64,000 bases of DNA from Plectrocnemia conspersa (GCA_009617715.1 VTFK01000346.1:518044-582043); one strand, 5' to 3'. Shown: positions 24,365 through 35,899, counted from the stretch's first letter. A program made the numbers and translations. Notes: generated by a model not told the origin, from the letters alone.

Positions 24365-25645
24365 GTATATGCTGTATATGCTCGTTGACAAAACCCAATG
24401 TGTCAATTTTTTGCAACTTTGCGACAAGTATAAAAACTTAAGCACTCGTAGCTCAGTAGGTTTAAATTTAAACAAAAAAGATCGCTATATATGATACGTT
24501 TAAAAGCCTAAACTTCTTCTAAATAAAATATAAAAAAAATAGTTTTTTGCTTCAAAACAAGCGATGTATCAGTTCGATCGGACCCCCATACGAGCCATTT
24601 TGAGACTTTCAGAAGAGTTAACGCTCTTAACTGCTTGGTTTTAAAGATTAAAAATTACATTTTTAGTATCGTATAGAACTACCGAGCACCCTTATACGTT
24701 TTGTATGAAAAAAAAATATATATTTTTTTTACAAAATGGCATCCAATGTAAAAAAGATAAAATCCTACTGAAAAATGTTTAAAGCAAAAAATCTTCAGAA
24801 GCTTAATTAGCATTTAAAAAAAAATTAAAATTATTTTTTTTATTAAAAAACGAGTCTTACGGTAAATTGACCGGCCCCCCATACGAGCTTTTATGCGACT
24901 TGGCGTATTGTTAACGCTAGTATTTGGTTCCTTTCAAAGATATAGACTTGAATATTTGATATAAAATAATGCTTTTGAATATACTTTTGATACTGTTTAA
25001 AAAAAAGTTTTTTATTTGCAAAACACGTTTAGTGTTGTCTAGTCGATCGACCCCTGATATACACGTTTATAAGACTTGCAATATAGTTAAGGTCAGTGTG
25101 AGATTATTTACACATATTTAAAGTTGAATTTTGGTGACAGTATTTTATTCTTAAGCAACCTGTATATGTTCGTTAACAAAATCCAATGTGTCAATGTTTT
25201 GCAAAATGGCGACAAGTATAAAAACTTAAACACTCGTAACTCAGCAGGTTTAAATTTTACCGAAAATATCGCTATTTATGAAACGTTTAACAGTCTAAAC
25301 TTCATCTTAATAAAATATAAGAAAAATAGTTTTTTGCTTCAAAACAAGCGATGTATCAGTTCGATCGGACCCCCCCATACGAACCATTTTGCGACTTTCA
25401 GAAGAGTTAACACTCCAAACTGCTTGGTTTTGAAGATTAAAAATTAAATTTTTAGTGTTGTATAGAACTACCAAGCACCCCTATACATTCTGTATGAAAA
25501 AAAATATATTTTTTTTTAAAAAATAGCATTTTTTTACAAAAAATTAAAAGTGTCATAACTTTGCAAAATTTAATCCTACTAAAAAATGTCGTACACAAAA
25601 AATGTTCAGAAGATCAATTTGCATTTAAAAAATATATTGAAATAA
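24365..25645 (+). repeat. Complex tandem repeat, period about 788 bp, with diverged sub-units
   Basis: Block 24370-24830 recurs at 25157-25640. Anchors: CAATGTGTCAA at 24396 and 25184; GCGATGTATCAGTTCGATCG at 24561 and 25348, offsets 788 and 787. Between them lie two more diverged copies of a core (a GATCG..CCCC.ATACGAGC..TTTTGCGACTT-type motif) near 24868 and 25040. The array is therefore a higher-order repeat made from shorter related units. There is no coding content; the frames inside are shadows. Confidence 0.85.
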
Positions 25646-25969
25646 TAATTGCTAAATTCCGATTTCTAAAATACAAAAACTCTAAAATCCATATAGGATT
25701 CGAAATAAGATCTTTTAGGTCTTTTATCAGCGACTTATACCACTTGTCTAGCATACTGGTATTAATAAACCACAACACAAAATTATTTTTTTAATGTAAT
25801 CCATATATTTGAGTCAGCAAAAATATGCTAACTGCATCTTTTTTACAACAAAGATTCTTAGTCGTGTTGCATAATTTTTTTCTTTTGCTTTTTTACGTAT
25901 GTCTCTATTTATCTGTGTATATATATATATGTGTATAAAGAAACATTCAGAAAGCGTATTGCTTGTTTT

Positions 25970-25974
25970 CTTAC
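25970..25974 (-). other. Splice donor of the dpr exon
   Basis: Reading the minus strand, the coding sequence ends AAT AAA ACG and is followed directly by GTAAGAAAAC. The break falls after a complete codon (phase 0). Confidence 0.85.
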
Positions 25975-26165
25975 CGTTTTATTGCCCAGGTTTTTGATAC
26001 GGCAGTTCAGGTAAGCAGTCTTTCCCAGCAGCGCTGTCACATTTTTGGAAGCCGCAAGATCGAAATGCGGCCCCCTGGGGCCCCCCGTCACGGAGCCCCC
26101 GAGGGTGTTCTCCACCCCCGCCTCCACCCCATCCTGCTTGCCACGGGACCTTTGCGCCGAATGAA
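25975..26165 (-). CDS. dpr9: Internal exon of a Dpr-family (defective proboscis extension response) Ig-domain gene, dpr9-like
   Basis: The exon encodes 63 complete codons plus two bases of a split codon. After a Gly-rich linker (about residues 1-32) comes the start of an Ig V-type domain: FDLAASKNVTALLGKTAYL, then NCRIKNLGNKT, with the first disulfide Cys at exon residue 54 and NVT and NKT sequons. In the Dpr family this stretch continues with a W-containing strand in the next exon, which I do not find in this window. Dprs are neuronal surface proteins that bind DIP partners and specify synaptic connections. The exon is bounded by a consensus acceptor (TTTGTTTTAG) and donor (GTAAG), and the frame runs exactly from one to the other. 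GC content is far above the surroundings. Family assignment is strong. The dpr9 paralogue call rests on remembered similarity of the ASKNVTALLGKTAYLNCR core and is less certain. Confidence 0.9.
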
Positions 26166-26185
26166 CTAAAACAAACAAACAAAAA
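26166..26185 (-). other. Splice acceptor and polypyrimidine tract of the dpr exon
   Basis: The minus strand reads a T-rich run made of repeated TTTG followed by TTTTAG, then the exon starts TTCATTCGG. Two exon bases complete a codon split with the upstream exon. Confidence 0.8.
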
Positions 26186-26504
26186 ATGTTACCCATTTTA
26201 CTATTTTAGCAGATCGGTGACTCAGCTCTGCAAAAGTTGAAAAAAACAAATATTTTAAAAAGTATTTATCAATATAAACTTTAAATAAATAAAATTGGTT
26301 TATTAATTAATATGTAAGTCAAACATTACAAAACATAACCATATTATAATAAATTAATAGATTTGTACATAATCATCAGGGATGATTAAGAGTAAACGTC
26401 AATTAAAACAATGAAATGATTTTTTCTATATTGTTTAAATAAATTAAAAAATCTTTGCATAAAAAATGTTGTTAGTTATGAACTGAAAATGTATTTTATA
26501 TATA

Positions 26505-27913
26505 CAGCCTTTGCCATTATAATGGGGCAACACCTAAAATGGTGTGTAACTCTTTACCAGTGCATAGTCTGACCAAAATATTTTAGCAGATATTTTTAAC
26601 TATAATTCTGAGAACTATACATAGAAATTTATCGTTTTAATTGTTCACTTGAGTTTTAAAAAGGGATTTAGTCTTGCTAAAGTGACCGTTATGTTCAGTT
26701 GCATGATTTCAGCTTATATATGTTGTTATAATTTTTTTTTTTTAATTTATTTTATTAATAATGTATAAGCATTTAATAAATGGCAAAAAAAACGCAAATT
26801 AAGTCAAGCTAAAAGGGCTAATATAATTTTATTTTTGCATATAAATATATCAGAAACTAATACACATAATAATTGTTTACAACACGCTGTTAAAAATGCT
26901 TTGTTTCTCACAAATCAAAGCAAAGAACTGAAAGAAAACCAAAGACAACTGCCCAGAAAGATCTAGTTTTGGTTCTCGAGTCTCTTAAAAATCTTCGGAA
27001 AATGCAAGTTGAGGGCCATTAATTTTTTCACGGAAGGTGAGAAGACAACTCAAAAATATAGGACTCAGAGGTTATAAAGGCGGACACAAACCGTGGATTT
27101 CAGAAATAAATAAAACTCGAAGGTTAGAGTGGGCCCGAAAACACTGAGATTAGACATCTAAAGATTGAGCAAAAGTCATTAGGTTCGATAAAACCAACTT
27201 TAAGGTAATTTTAAATTAAAATTGGATAATATAAAAAAATATTAAAAACTTAATTTATTAAAAATAATCATATTTTTTTAAAATAATCATACTTTTTCTT
27301 AAACAATATTTTTAAGATTTTGTGACCACGTAAAAAATAAAAATAAAAATATTTAACTGATTACATAGTATCTAAAATCAAATATAATGGCGGAAGCGTT
27401 ATGGCCCGGGGTTGCATAGCAGCAGTACCGGTAGAAAACCTGCACACTTGCGAGATTTGTAGACTTGAATGTGATATTAATATTTCAATGTCGGTATTTA
27501 CTTGAATAGATTCCTACTAGAAAATATTTCCATGCACAGTTCACGCTAGCATCCGATTCCGTGTCATACTTCGCTAAAAAGCAGGGTTTGGTTTGCGTCA
27601 AAGGGTTTGCCACTTTTAGAATGGCCTACTTATTCACCAGAACTTAATACTATAAAGCATTTATGGGCAAAATTAAAAGGAAAGGTTGTCCAACACAATT
27701 GCAAAGCAAAGAGCTGCGATAAAAATGGAATGGAGAAAATGCTCTCCGTCTACCTGCAAGTATATCAAAAAGGGTTGCAGCTGTAGTTATATCTAAGGGT
27801 AGGCCTACTTAATATTAAAAATAATATTAAAATAAACAGTGTAAGCAATCGTGATCAGATTTTTATTTATATTTACACATTTATTGGGGTGCCCATCTTT
27901 ATGGCCAAGCCTG
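26505..27913 (+). mobile_element. Tc1-like DNA transposon, complete ends, dead transposase
   Basis: Imperfect TIRs are visible: the left end begins CAGCCTTTGCCATTATAATG and the inverted right end begins CAGGCTTGGCCATAAAGATG, each flanked by TA (26503-26504 and 27914-27915), the Tc1/mariner target duplication. The element is 1,409 bp, of normal Tc1 length, and encodes a broken transposase on the plus strand. It lies about 340 bp upstream of the dpr exon in gene orientation. Confidence 0.85.
26925..27790 (+). pseudogene. Tc1 transposase pseudogene
   Basis: Recognisable blocks in order: GRPKTTAQKDLVLVLESLKN-like HTH linker text (about 26933-27000), GLRGYK..KPW.S..NK (about 27065-27115) and RLEWARKH. 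Next comes GGSVMARGCIAA (about 27390; Tc1 usually has GGSVMVWG), and finally LEWPTYSPELNTIKHLWAKL (about 27617) with the DDE-domain signature WP.SPELN.IE.LW. The frames are joined only through stops and shifts, and the N-terminal HTH and the middle aspartate region are badly decayed. It cannot encode active enzyme. Confidence 0.85.
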
Positions 27914-27999
27914 TATATACATATGTACTGATTGCAAAATAGTAGTAATTCATTACATTTTTGGTGGAATTAAATACACCATGAATATTATATAAATAA

Positions 28000-28200
28000 A
28001 AAATATTATTCTGCACGCTTTATTGCAATATATAATAAAATTTATATGCGACTAGTAACATTGAAACACGAACTTTTACACAGTTCATATTGAATTTATT
28101 TATTTCTTACTATTCGGGTTTTATAATATAGAATAAATCTTTCACTATGCCATTAAGTATTTACAGAATCTGAATCGTTTCTAGAGTCTCAATTCAGATT
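28000..28200. other. AT-rich stretch, nothing supported
   Basis: No feature is recognised between the Tc1 element and the next island. Confidence 0.4.
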
Positions 28201-28560
28201 TATGGAGTGACCTGGTGGTAGAAGGGTGGCGTTGGGTGGCTCGGGTGGTTGGAGCACCTTTAAGATTAAGAGAGTCGTCAAGTGGTCATTTTGCAACTGT
28301 AATGAGCCGGCTTTGCGGCGGCTTTGGACGAAAGTCGTTTCAACTAACGTGGAACGAGTATTTGCTGAGATTAAAGTATTATTGCACGGGGTGATCCGGG
28401 AATTGCGTCGCGGCGAAAAGGATGGAATAATAGGAAGACGTTTAGCAGACTTTGGAATCTTTTGTTAGCAGTTACCCGAGATGAGGGAGAAGGGCGTTTG
28501 AATGAGGTTAAGGCTCATTACTACGTGCGCTACAATGCTTGCGTACCAAATATTAACATT
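28200..28560. other. GC-richer island, non-coding or unidentified
   Basis: This block carries an 80-codon plus frame (28226-28468) without any domain I recognise. It has GAGCCGGCTTTGCGGCGGC and other CpG-rich stretches, unlike its flanks. Conserved non-coding DNA is the likelier reading; an unrecognised exon cannot be excluded. Confidence 0.3.
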
Positions 28561-28599
28561 ATCATTTTAATATGTACTTAAACAGATTCTTAAATGCCT

Positions 28600-30630
28600 T
28601 CTGCTTTTTAAGACTTTGCGAAAGTGAGGAATATGCTTAGAAGATGACGATCATAACGGTGGACCGAATATGGCAATGAAACGTGACTTTTTTTTATAAA
28701 ATCGGTTTTGAACAGCCAATGATCTAGGATATGTTACGTCAAGCACTTAAGGGTACTTTCGAGGAAAGTGCTCATCGAATTCACAGTAGAGCCTCATAGA
28801 AGTCTGATTCTCGTAAAAGCAATATATGGATTTTTAATTTCTTCGTGGTAAATAACAATTCATATGTACTTATTTTTTGTAATTTAAATCGTACTATACA
28901 GTCAACATATTTTATTCCTTACGTTAGTGGTCTTTATGTATTTTATATTTTTAGTGGTCCGCAGGTGTAAAAAAGTTAAGAAACATTGATATAAAACACA
29001 CTTTAACTTTATGAGTTTAATTTTATGATAAACTACTCTTAAGTTTTATTTCTCTAATAGCATAAGGTAGTCTTTAATAAATAAAAGCAGTTTTTAATAT
29101 TTTATTATAGCGCAGTGTTACGTCTAAGACCTACTAGCGACATAAAACTTCAAAGTGCTGTAATTATCGTTCTTTGTGAAAAATTATTCATAAATGTATT
29201 TTTCACGTAATATATAGGATGTACCAAAACATAAATTATTAACGTAAAATCAAAATCTATTTGAGAGTGCTTTTAATAAAGATTTGTTTTAATACAATGT
29301 TGCTAGATATTAAATAAATAATAATAGTCAGAAAAAAAACATAAATAAAAAATATATCCACAAATAAGGCTATTTCAACGTCATCCCTATCTATATATTT
29401 TTATAAAGAAAAGTCTCTTTACAAATAACCAAAAGGCTTCCTACAGTGTAAGACACAATATTTTACTTGCATAAGCAGCTTATACAATTTTTAAATCTCA
29501 TACATAAACATGTTGTTCACTGAATATTTTATTCAAAATATTGTCAACAAATTGAAAATATTCTTTCTTAAATTATACAAATTCACACAGAATTTATGTT
29601 GTTTTATTAAGTTTTAATTTAATATTACTACAACAATTGTATAAAAAACATTTTGTTTTTTTAATAAAATTAAAACCAATCATAATTAAATTTTGTAAGC
29701 TTAGAAAAATGTAATATGTAACAAAAACCATTATAACTCGGAAAACGACAATGAATTGTGTATTAATAAAAATCGGCATAACACCCAGAGCTGCACAATA
29801 ACCACACAGACTTGTATAAGCTATGAATTATCACAAAACTATTTAGGCTAATTTTTATTTATTTAATTTTGAAACTCATCTAGAGAATAACTGATGGTCA
29901 CATAGCTAATAAGCATTGTTTAAACTATACTTTGAAATTATTTTACTGTTATTTTATATTTTTTCTTTCTGCTATATGTACAATCTTATATAAAGAACTA
30001 TTATAAAAGATGTAATTTTTTTTCCTATCAAAAATATGAATACTCGAAAATCAGTAGATAGATAGCAGACAGTCACTCATCATCAATTGATACTACTTCT
30101 TCAATGAAGACTTTCAGATCAAAGATTTTTGAGAGGGTGGTAATGAAAAATAATAAGATATTACTATAAGGCTGTTAGTAAAATATTTGTGGCTCATTAA
30201 ATACATTTCTGACTCTTAAAACAAAACATGCAAATAATTGTACCGAAAAATATTATTATCGTAATACAGTGAGGTAAAAATGTTTTTATAGTATTTCTAA
30301 GAAAATATTTTTATTGACTAATATTAAAATTAAAATATTCAAGTGAAATATGCTGATCTTATAAAAAAGCCAATATTATGTTTTTTTTTATTTTTTTTAT
30401 TTTATAAATTGCATGGTAATTTTATTTTCTAGCACAGCACTAAAACAAAGGTGTGACAAGCACGATGCTTAGGTGCGACACGAGAAGGTGCGTCCCGTCG
30501 TATTTTAATAAATTTTTATTTGGGTGTTATATTTTATGAAATATTATATTATATTTGAATTTGAAGTATATTGCGTTCTATCGAAATAAACTCTGTACAT
30601 CAAAGGAAACAGTTTTTTGTTGTTGAAAGT
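28600..30630. other. AT-rich stretch, nothing supported
   Basis: No recognisable coding or repeat structure apart from A/T runs. A short match to the repeat at 10930 (TACGTCTAAGACCTACTAG, about 29119) is too weak to call. Confidence 0.4.
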
Positions 30631-30639
30631 ATATAGAAT

Positions 30640-30900
30640 TTTAGCGTCGGTCGTATCGATTCCCGGCCGTTTTACCCAATTTTGCCAAAGAAAAGAAAAT
30701 AAATGAAATATGGTTTCGCGTCGGTCGCAGAGAAACACGAAATTTTCGCCGCTTGTCTTAAGCACATCTCGCGGCCGGGATTTTCTTTTTGACAAAACAA
30801 GCTTTTCCTTTTATATTTATTAAGGCTTCGCAAGGGGAGCGCTGGTACAATCGCCCTAGGGGTATTGCGTTTGGTTGCCGTGAGCGTATTCATTACTGAA
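30640..30900. other. GC-rich non-coding island
   Basis: The block contains ATTTTAGCGTCGGTCGTATC and, near 30770, CTCGCGGCCGGGA, flanked by almost pure A/T. Two minus frames overlap and disagree, which argues against coding. Candidate regulatory element. Confidence 0.4.
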
Positions 30901-31099
30901 AATTAATGTCCACAATGAAAATTCATGACCTATGCAAATTAAAAACGTAGTTTTATCATAAGCCATGTTTATTTTTATTAAAAATTAAAGTTATCAATAT
31001 TTATATACACAAATAAAGTAAAAATCGAAAAAAAAATTATCATCATCATAATTTTATTCAATGTCATGATTGCCATTGTATACTTATTCTCATCATGTT

Positions 31100-31290
31100 T
31101 TATGCTTGCACTACTCTCTGGAAGTTGTCCGATTTGTAGTTCAACTGAAGTCGGCCAAGGTCGCCGACTTCCGAGTAGCGGCCACACTGCCACAAATTTC
31201 ATATGCCGTCCTGACGGCGGGCGTGAATGACGTACGCACGGCGGCTGCTGTCATGGATTATTTGCGCGCGATCGAAAAATGTGCCAAATA
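31100..31290. other. GC-rich non-coding island
   Basis: Balanced composition with CGGCCAAGGTCGCCGACTTC and GTCCTGACGGCGGGCG. The plus frame 31070-31291 and minus frame 30978-31202 have no recognised domain. Confidence 0.35.
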
Positions 31291-31779
31291 ATCGCAATTT
31301 TTTAATTGTCATATTATTAAAATTACGTTACTGATATTTATAAAAGTTTGTGTGTGCACTCACCAATACAATATCAGTGAAAACTTTTCGGTCGTAAATA
31401 TTAAATTTACGCAAAATATTTGTCGGCTTTTGCAAAATGCCATAAGGCATAAAAATGATACTTCAGAATACGAACACCACATCTGTGACTATCTTAGAAT
31501 TTGTCGCCTTCGATTCTAAATAATAATTCGTTATGGTGTGACATTTATATAAGCCGATCTAGGAAAATAAATAAGGATATTCGAAACGATTTTTTTTAAC
31601 AAAATCAAGTACTACTTATTATTTTTTAATTATTTAATTTTATATGAAAAAAATATAATAACGATATTTGTTAAAAGAATATACTATCAAAAATATAATT
31701 AATCTCTTTTGGTGCCCTAAAATATTCAAAGATGTCAGTAAGAGTCTGTTGAAGTCCCCGATAAGCATGTGGTATTATA

Positions 31780-32190
31780 ACTTGACCACGTGACCACGAT
31801 GCAGCGCTCGTCATGCGTGTTGACCATAGGACGCCTACGCGCATACTGAAATTGAGCCGAGTTACTCGTTCTATTTTAGTTTGCGAAAAACTATATCATT
31901 ATCTCTCTCACTCTCGTCACTTGACACGCAAAAGAGCGAAAGGGAAGTATCTCACCGCTCGCGTTGGAAAGAGCAGCTCTAACTTCGGTCCATTTGCCAA
32001 CAATGTTCGGAAGCGCTCGAAGCTGGCCAAGTCGACTGAATTACCTCCACTTGACCTCTCGTTCTAGACAACTTCCGAGAGATTTTAGACCGAACTCGAC
32101 CGAAGTAGCCCACTATATCCTCCGTCCTTGGCCAACTTTGACCAACATCCAGAGAGTAGTGCAGGCATTCAAGTTTATTATATAGATTGA
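31780..32190. repeat. Unidentified GC-richer repeat-like block containing a fold-back arm copy
   Basis: About 400 bp of balanced composition, including the arm-like segment at 31895-31965. Motifs such as TTCGGTCCATTTGCC follow. Three overlapping frames on both strands carry no domain. The link to the 20.5-kb inverted repeat suggests a mobile repeat family and not a gene. Confidence 0.4.
31895..31965 (+). repeat. Single diverged copy of the fold-back arm repeat
   Basis: CTCTCGTCACTTGACACGC, then GAGCGAAAGGGAAGTATCTC and ACCGCTCGCG match the arms of the inverted repeat at 20430-20640 with a few changes. Confidence 0.65.
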
Positions 32191-32219
32191 CTACGTACAA
32201 CGATAATCAGCATATGGCA

Positions 32220-34470
32220 CAACACATAATACACACTTCATAAATTGCATTCTAATTTTTAATTTATTTTTTAAACATTACTAGGGATGGGTGTTGTGAG
32301 ATATTAATAACTATTACTCATATAAAAATCTTAATACATCAACATGTAAAACTGTGCATCTATATATTACAAGGTACTTTTAAAAAAATATTTTTTTTAA
32401 ATTATCATAATATCTACATTGAAAATAAAAAAAAAAAATGAATATAAAAAAAGAACAATACTACATACATGACACATACAGTATTGTTTATAATTTGCTT
32501 ATTTTATACATTACAATCGAGTGAAGGAGTTTTATGATAGTTCAGAATTTGTTGGCAAAACTCCTACATTTGATGAGGAAATTATGTGAGTATTTTATTA
32601 TTAGGTATAATATTATATGAAAGTTAACTTGTACGGTTTGTCAGCTCGCATTATCAATGGTTACTGCCTGCGGTGTAATATAATTCACTGCCAAATTTTA
32701 GTTTTGCAAATTTAGCACAGCCATAAAGCTTTGCGTCATTTGAATTACCGAAAATAAACAACGCCACAGAATTTCAACGTCAATTAAAATTATTATATAT
32801 TATAATATATCATAATATATAATATATAAATTTAATATATGTTTTATGAATAATAATATAAGGCAATGTATAAATCTATACATATTTTTATGTTGTATAA
32901 TAAAAAATATTTACAGCTGTTATTTATTTTATTGCATAACCAAATGGCCGCAATATACAATAAATAGATACAGATCTACGTTTATAAATGTATATATATT
33001 AAACACCTGTTATTGTTTTTGTCGCTTTTACAAGACGTAAAACTGGTAGTGTCTAATGCCTAACGGCCGTGTAATTGAGGGCGATAGACCAATCACCTGC
33101 GAAATTGTAATTGGCAAAACCTTGGCAAGATCGGTATTGGTTTGGCTTTCTTAATACTTGTGGTGAAATTACAACCACAAATTGTAAATCTATGTGTTGA
33201 ATATTGGATTTATACTATAATACGTAAATAATACTTCAACACATATACCCCACCGGATGTTATGGTTAGAGATGATTAGAACTTTCGAATATAAATACAC
33301 TAACTTTATAAATATGAGCTATTTAAATCAATCAAATAATAATTTTTATTGAGGGATTATTGAATTGTTAAACGTGAGAAAAACGTAATTTTTTTATTAT
33401 TTTATACTAAAATTATTAGTTAGGCTATGTAACAATCAACTACAATATAATTAATTCAACATAAAAAAAATTAGTTGCATTTGTAAATGGGTATTGGATT
33501 TCTTGTTATTGTTTTATTCTTATAAATTATTAATATATTTTAATGAAATTTTTTGCTATACTTTTTTTTATATTATGTAAAATCTAAAAAAGCTTGAAAA
33601 ATACTTGTTTTTATTACAATTTCTCAGCAATATTCAATATTGCTCTATTTCTTCTTATACATTTTTAAAGATGTTCGTTTTTTGAACACTATTATTTAGT
33701 ATTCTAAGAATACATTCAAATCAATTCTTCAAAATGGCTCGCGAAGAGTGACTAAAAATAAATTTCAATACAACACAATAACAATATTAATATATTCCGT
33801 CCATTTATATTATATGTATAAAATATATTTTCATTTGCGAGAGTACAATGTATTATTCATGAACGTTATTTATTTATTTATTACGACAAAAACAGCAATA
33901 TAAAGCAATCCCTACCCTTAGTGAAGGACGGCTCCTCTCAATTCTAATGTAAGTATTTCACAATATTGTGTTTGCATATTTTATTTGATATTGGTTTCCC
34001 TGTTTCACGAAACATGACTTGATTTTTAATAAAGTCAATGAATTGAGGCATTTTCTAATATTTAATTTATGACCAAATACTGTGATTAGTAAAAGTGCCA
34101 AATATTTTATTTGTATAAAATTTTGATATTTGAAATTTATAGATGATGTAGTTTTATGATTGTTTACATTATTTCTCTTTATCTTATGACGTTAACTGTA
34201 ATTGTTTTCAAATTGATTTTTTTAACAGTTAATATAGAAATTATAAAAAAATAATCTAAAGTTATTTATTATTAAATTATAATGCATAGCAATTAAATAT
34301 GCGACGCGAATAACGTTGTACGTCTTAAATACGTAAATTAACTTTACAACAGGTAAAAAATTTTTTTAAAGATTTACATATGTTCATTTTTGCATTTTAT
34401 TAATATTATATTTTACAATTTATTCATCAGAAAGTTTTTTCATACTTAACTAGTATTAAATTTTGTCAAT
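32220..34470. other. AT-rich stretch, nothing supported
   Basis: A/T-dominated, with a short palindromic TATATTATAATATA tract near 32790 and a slightly GC-richer patch at 33040-33170. No gene. Confidence 0.4.
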
Positions 34471-34522
34471 AACATATCCAATTTTTATTTTATTTTATTT
34501 TATTTTTTTTAGATTAAATTGA

Positions 34523-34566
34523 GACCATCGTGGCCTAACAGGTTACCCCAATGCGCCACGATGGTC
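34523..34566 (-). repeat. Perfect 12-bp-stem hairpin near the 3' end of LINE copy A
   Basis: GACCATCGTGGC, a 20-nt spacer, and GCCACGATGGTC. It is identical in stem and nearly identical in loop to the hairpin in copy B. Position just before the tail suggests the RT recognition structure used in target priming. Confidence 0.9.
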
Positions 34567-34689
34567 GAAAATAAATTTTAAATTTATTAAAACATAAAAA
34601 ACGTATACATACATAAATATAACAATACTTAAACATAACAAAAAATTATAAAATATCAAAATTAAATGATACAAACTAGATCAGATCCT

Positions 34690-35850
34690 CGTAGCTAACA
34701 CTAAATAAGTCAATATGTAATGCCAGCGTATTAAGGAGCCGGATGGCCACAGCTATAGGCGAGACGGCAAGTGTCCTAGCCCTAACGGCCATCAAAAGAG
34801 GTAGCGATCGTGATTCTCGAAAATGTTCTGGAACTCAAAACTGGAATTCCTTGAGAATAGCTGGATTGTCGACAGCACCTTTTAGTAATTTGAAAAAAAA
34901 TCTTAGCGACATACAGCTTTCTGCAAGAACTCAGCGAATCATATCCCAACGCTCCTAAAAGAAAGGCGCTGGGATATAAGTACGGATAATAACCAAATGT
35001 CCTTTTGCAAAGGTATCTTAAATACCTTTTTTAAATTTTTCTTACTGAAAGTGAATATTTGGCTATTCGGGGATTCCAAATTATAGATCTCGATTCAAGA
35101 ATGCTACGAACTAATGTGTCATAGAGGATGCGAATAACTGACGGATCGTCAAAGTGAAAGGCATTCCTCATAACAAAGCCGAGCATCTTGGAAGATTTAT
35201 CACAGACGTCGTGTATGTGTAGAGAGAACCTCCATTTGCTCTCAAAAGTGATTCCGAGATCTTTAGTGGAAGTTTCTCTAGTCAAAATGGTGTCTAGTCA
35301 CCGATATGGTAGAAATAAGCAGATGGCGAACTTGATCGAGAAAATGACACAGTATGGCACTTTCCGACACTAAAGGGCAGACGGTTAACGGAAGCCTATC
35401 TCCACAGAGAGTCTAAATCACTTTGTAGAGATAAGTCCACAACAGATCAAATGCATTTATATAATTTTAAATCATCTGCGTACAGAAGAAAACTTGAATT
35501 TTTAATTGCTGTATTTATGTCATTAATAAATAACATAAAAAGCAGAGGTCCCAGATTGGATCCTTGAGGAACCCCCGAAGGGGTAAATATTTTTTTGACA
35601 ATCGGCCACCATAGGCTACAAACTGTCTATGATTGCTTAAATAACTAGAGAATAATCGAGTTAAATTATCTGAGCAACCGAAGTTCGACAATTTTTTTAA
35701 TAATAACCTATGAAAAACTTTGTCAAAGGCTTTCTCAAAATCTGTATACACGACGTCTACTTGAATTCCCGCATCGAGAGAAGTTGTCGCCGTTTTGGTG
35801 AACGACAGAAGGTTAGTAACAGTGGAACGGGCAAGACGAAACCCGTAATT
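34690..35850 (-). pseudogene. LINE reverse-transcriptase pseudogene, copy A
   Basis: Minus-strand blocks: VYTDFEKAFDKV (RT motif A region; 35515-35751 encodes MYTDFEKAFDKVFHRLLLKK, then the SYLSNHRQFV segment). A YADDLK region follows near 35480, and then DLGITFESKWRFSLHIHDV (35031-35285). The ORF is interrupted by frameshifts, including one at the conserved GVPQGS-type segment, and by stops. The endonuclease and the RT N-terminus are lost by truncation. Confidence 0.88.
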
Positions 35851-35899
35851 GTGGAATAACGTAAGTTATGATGTTGTAAGGTTGTTCCACTGTATGACA

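Larger units (their letters stand above)
1..25974 (-). other. Downstream intron of the dpr gene (partial, inferred)
   Basis: The donor at 25974 opens an intron running to lower coordinates. No further Dpr Ig coding (the expected WIRHRD-like or YECQ-like segments) was found on the minus strand here, so the next exon probably lies beyond position 1. The intron holds GC-rich islands, decayed retroelements and tandem repeats, described separately. Confidence 0.55.
34479..35857 (-). mobile_element. Hairpin-tailed LINE, copy A (5'-truncated)
   Basis: This minus-strand non-LTR retrotransposon ends in a 44-bp hairpin followed by an (AAAAT)n tail (plus strand TTTTATTTTATTTTA at 34480-34510). Coding homology runs from the tail side up to about 35857, where similarity to copy B stops, as expected for 5' truncation during target-primed reverse transcription. 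Most of the sequence matches copy B (42112-43962) closely. Clade: RT with a YADDLK-type core, Jockey/CR1 group; I cannot settle between them. Confidence 0.9.

Noticed and set aside
24440..24480. tRNA A-box-like word GTAGCTCAGTAGG
   Set aside because: No matching B box or cloverleaf follows, and the word is part of the 788-bp tandem repeat (second copy: GTAACTCAGCAGG).
30544..30893. Two overlapping minus frames (83 and 73 codons) as coding
   Set aside because: They overlap in different frames, show no domain, and coincide with a GC island.
34479..35857. Target-site duplication for LINE copy A
   Set aside because: I compared flanks on both sides and found no clear repeated word longer than a few bases.
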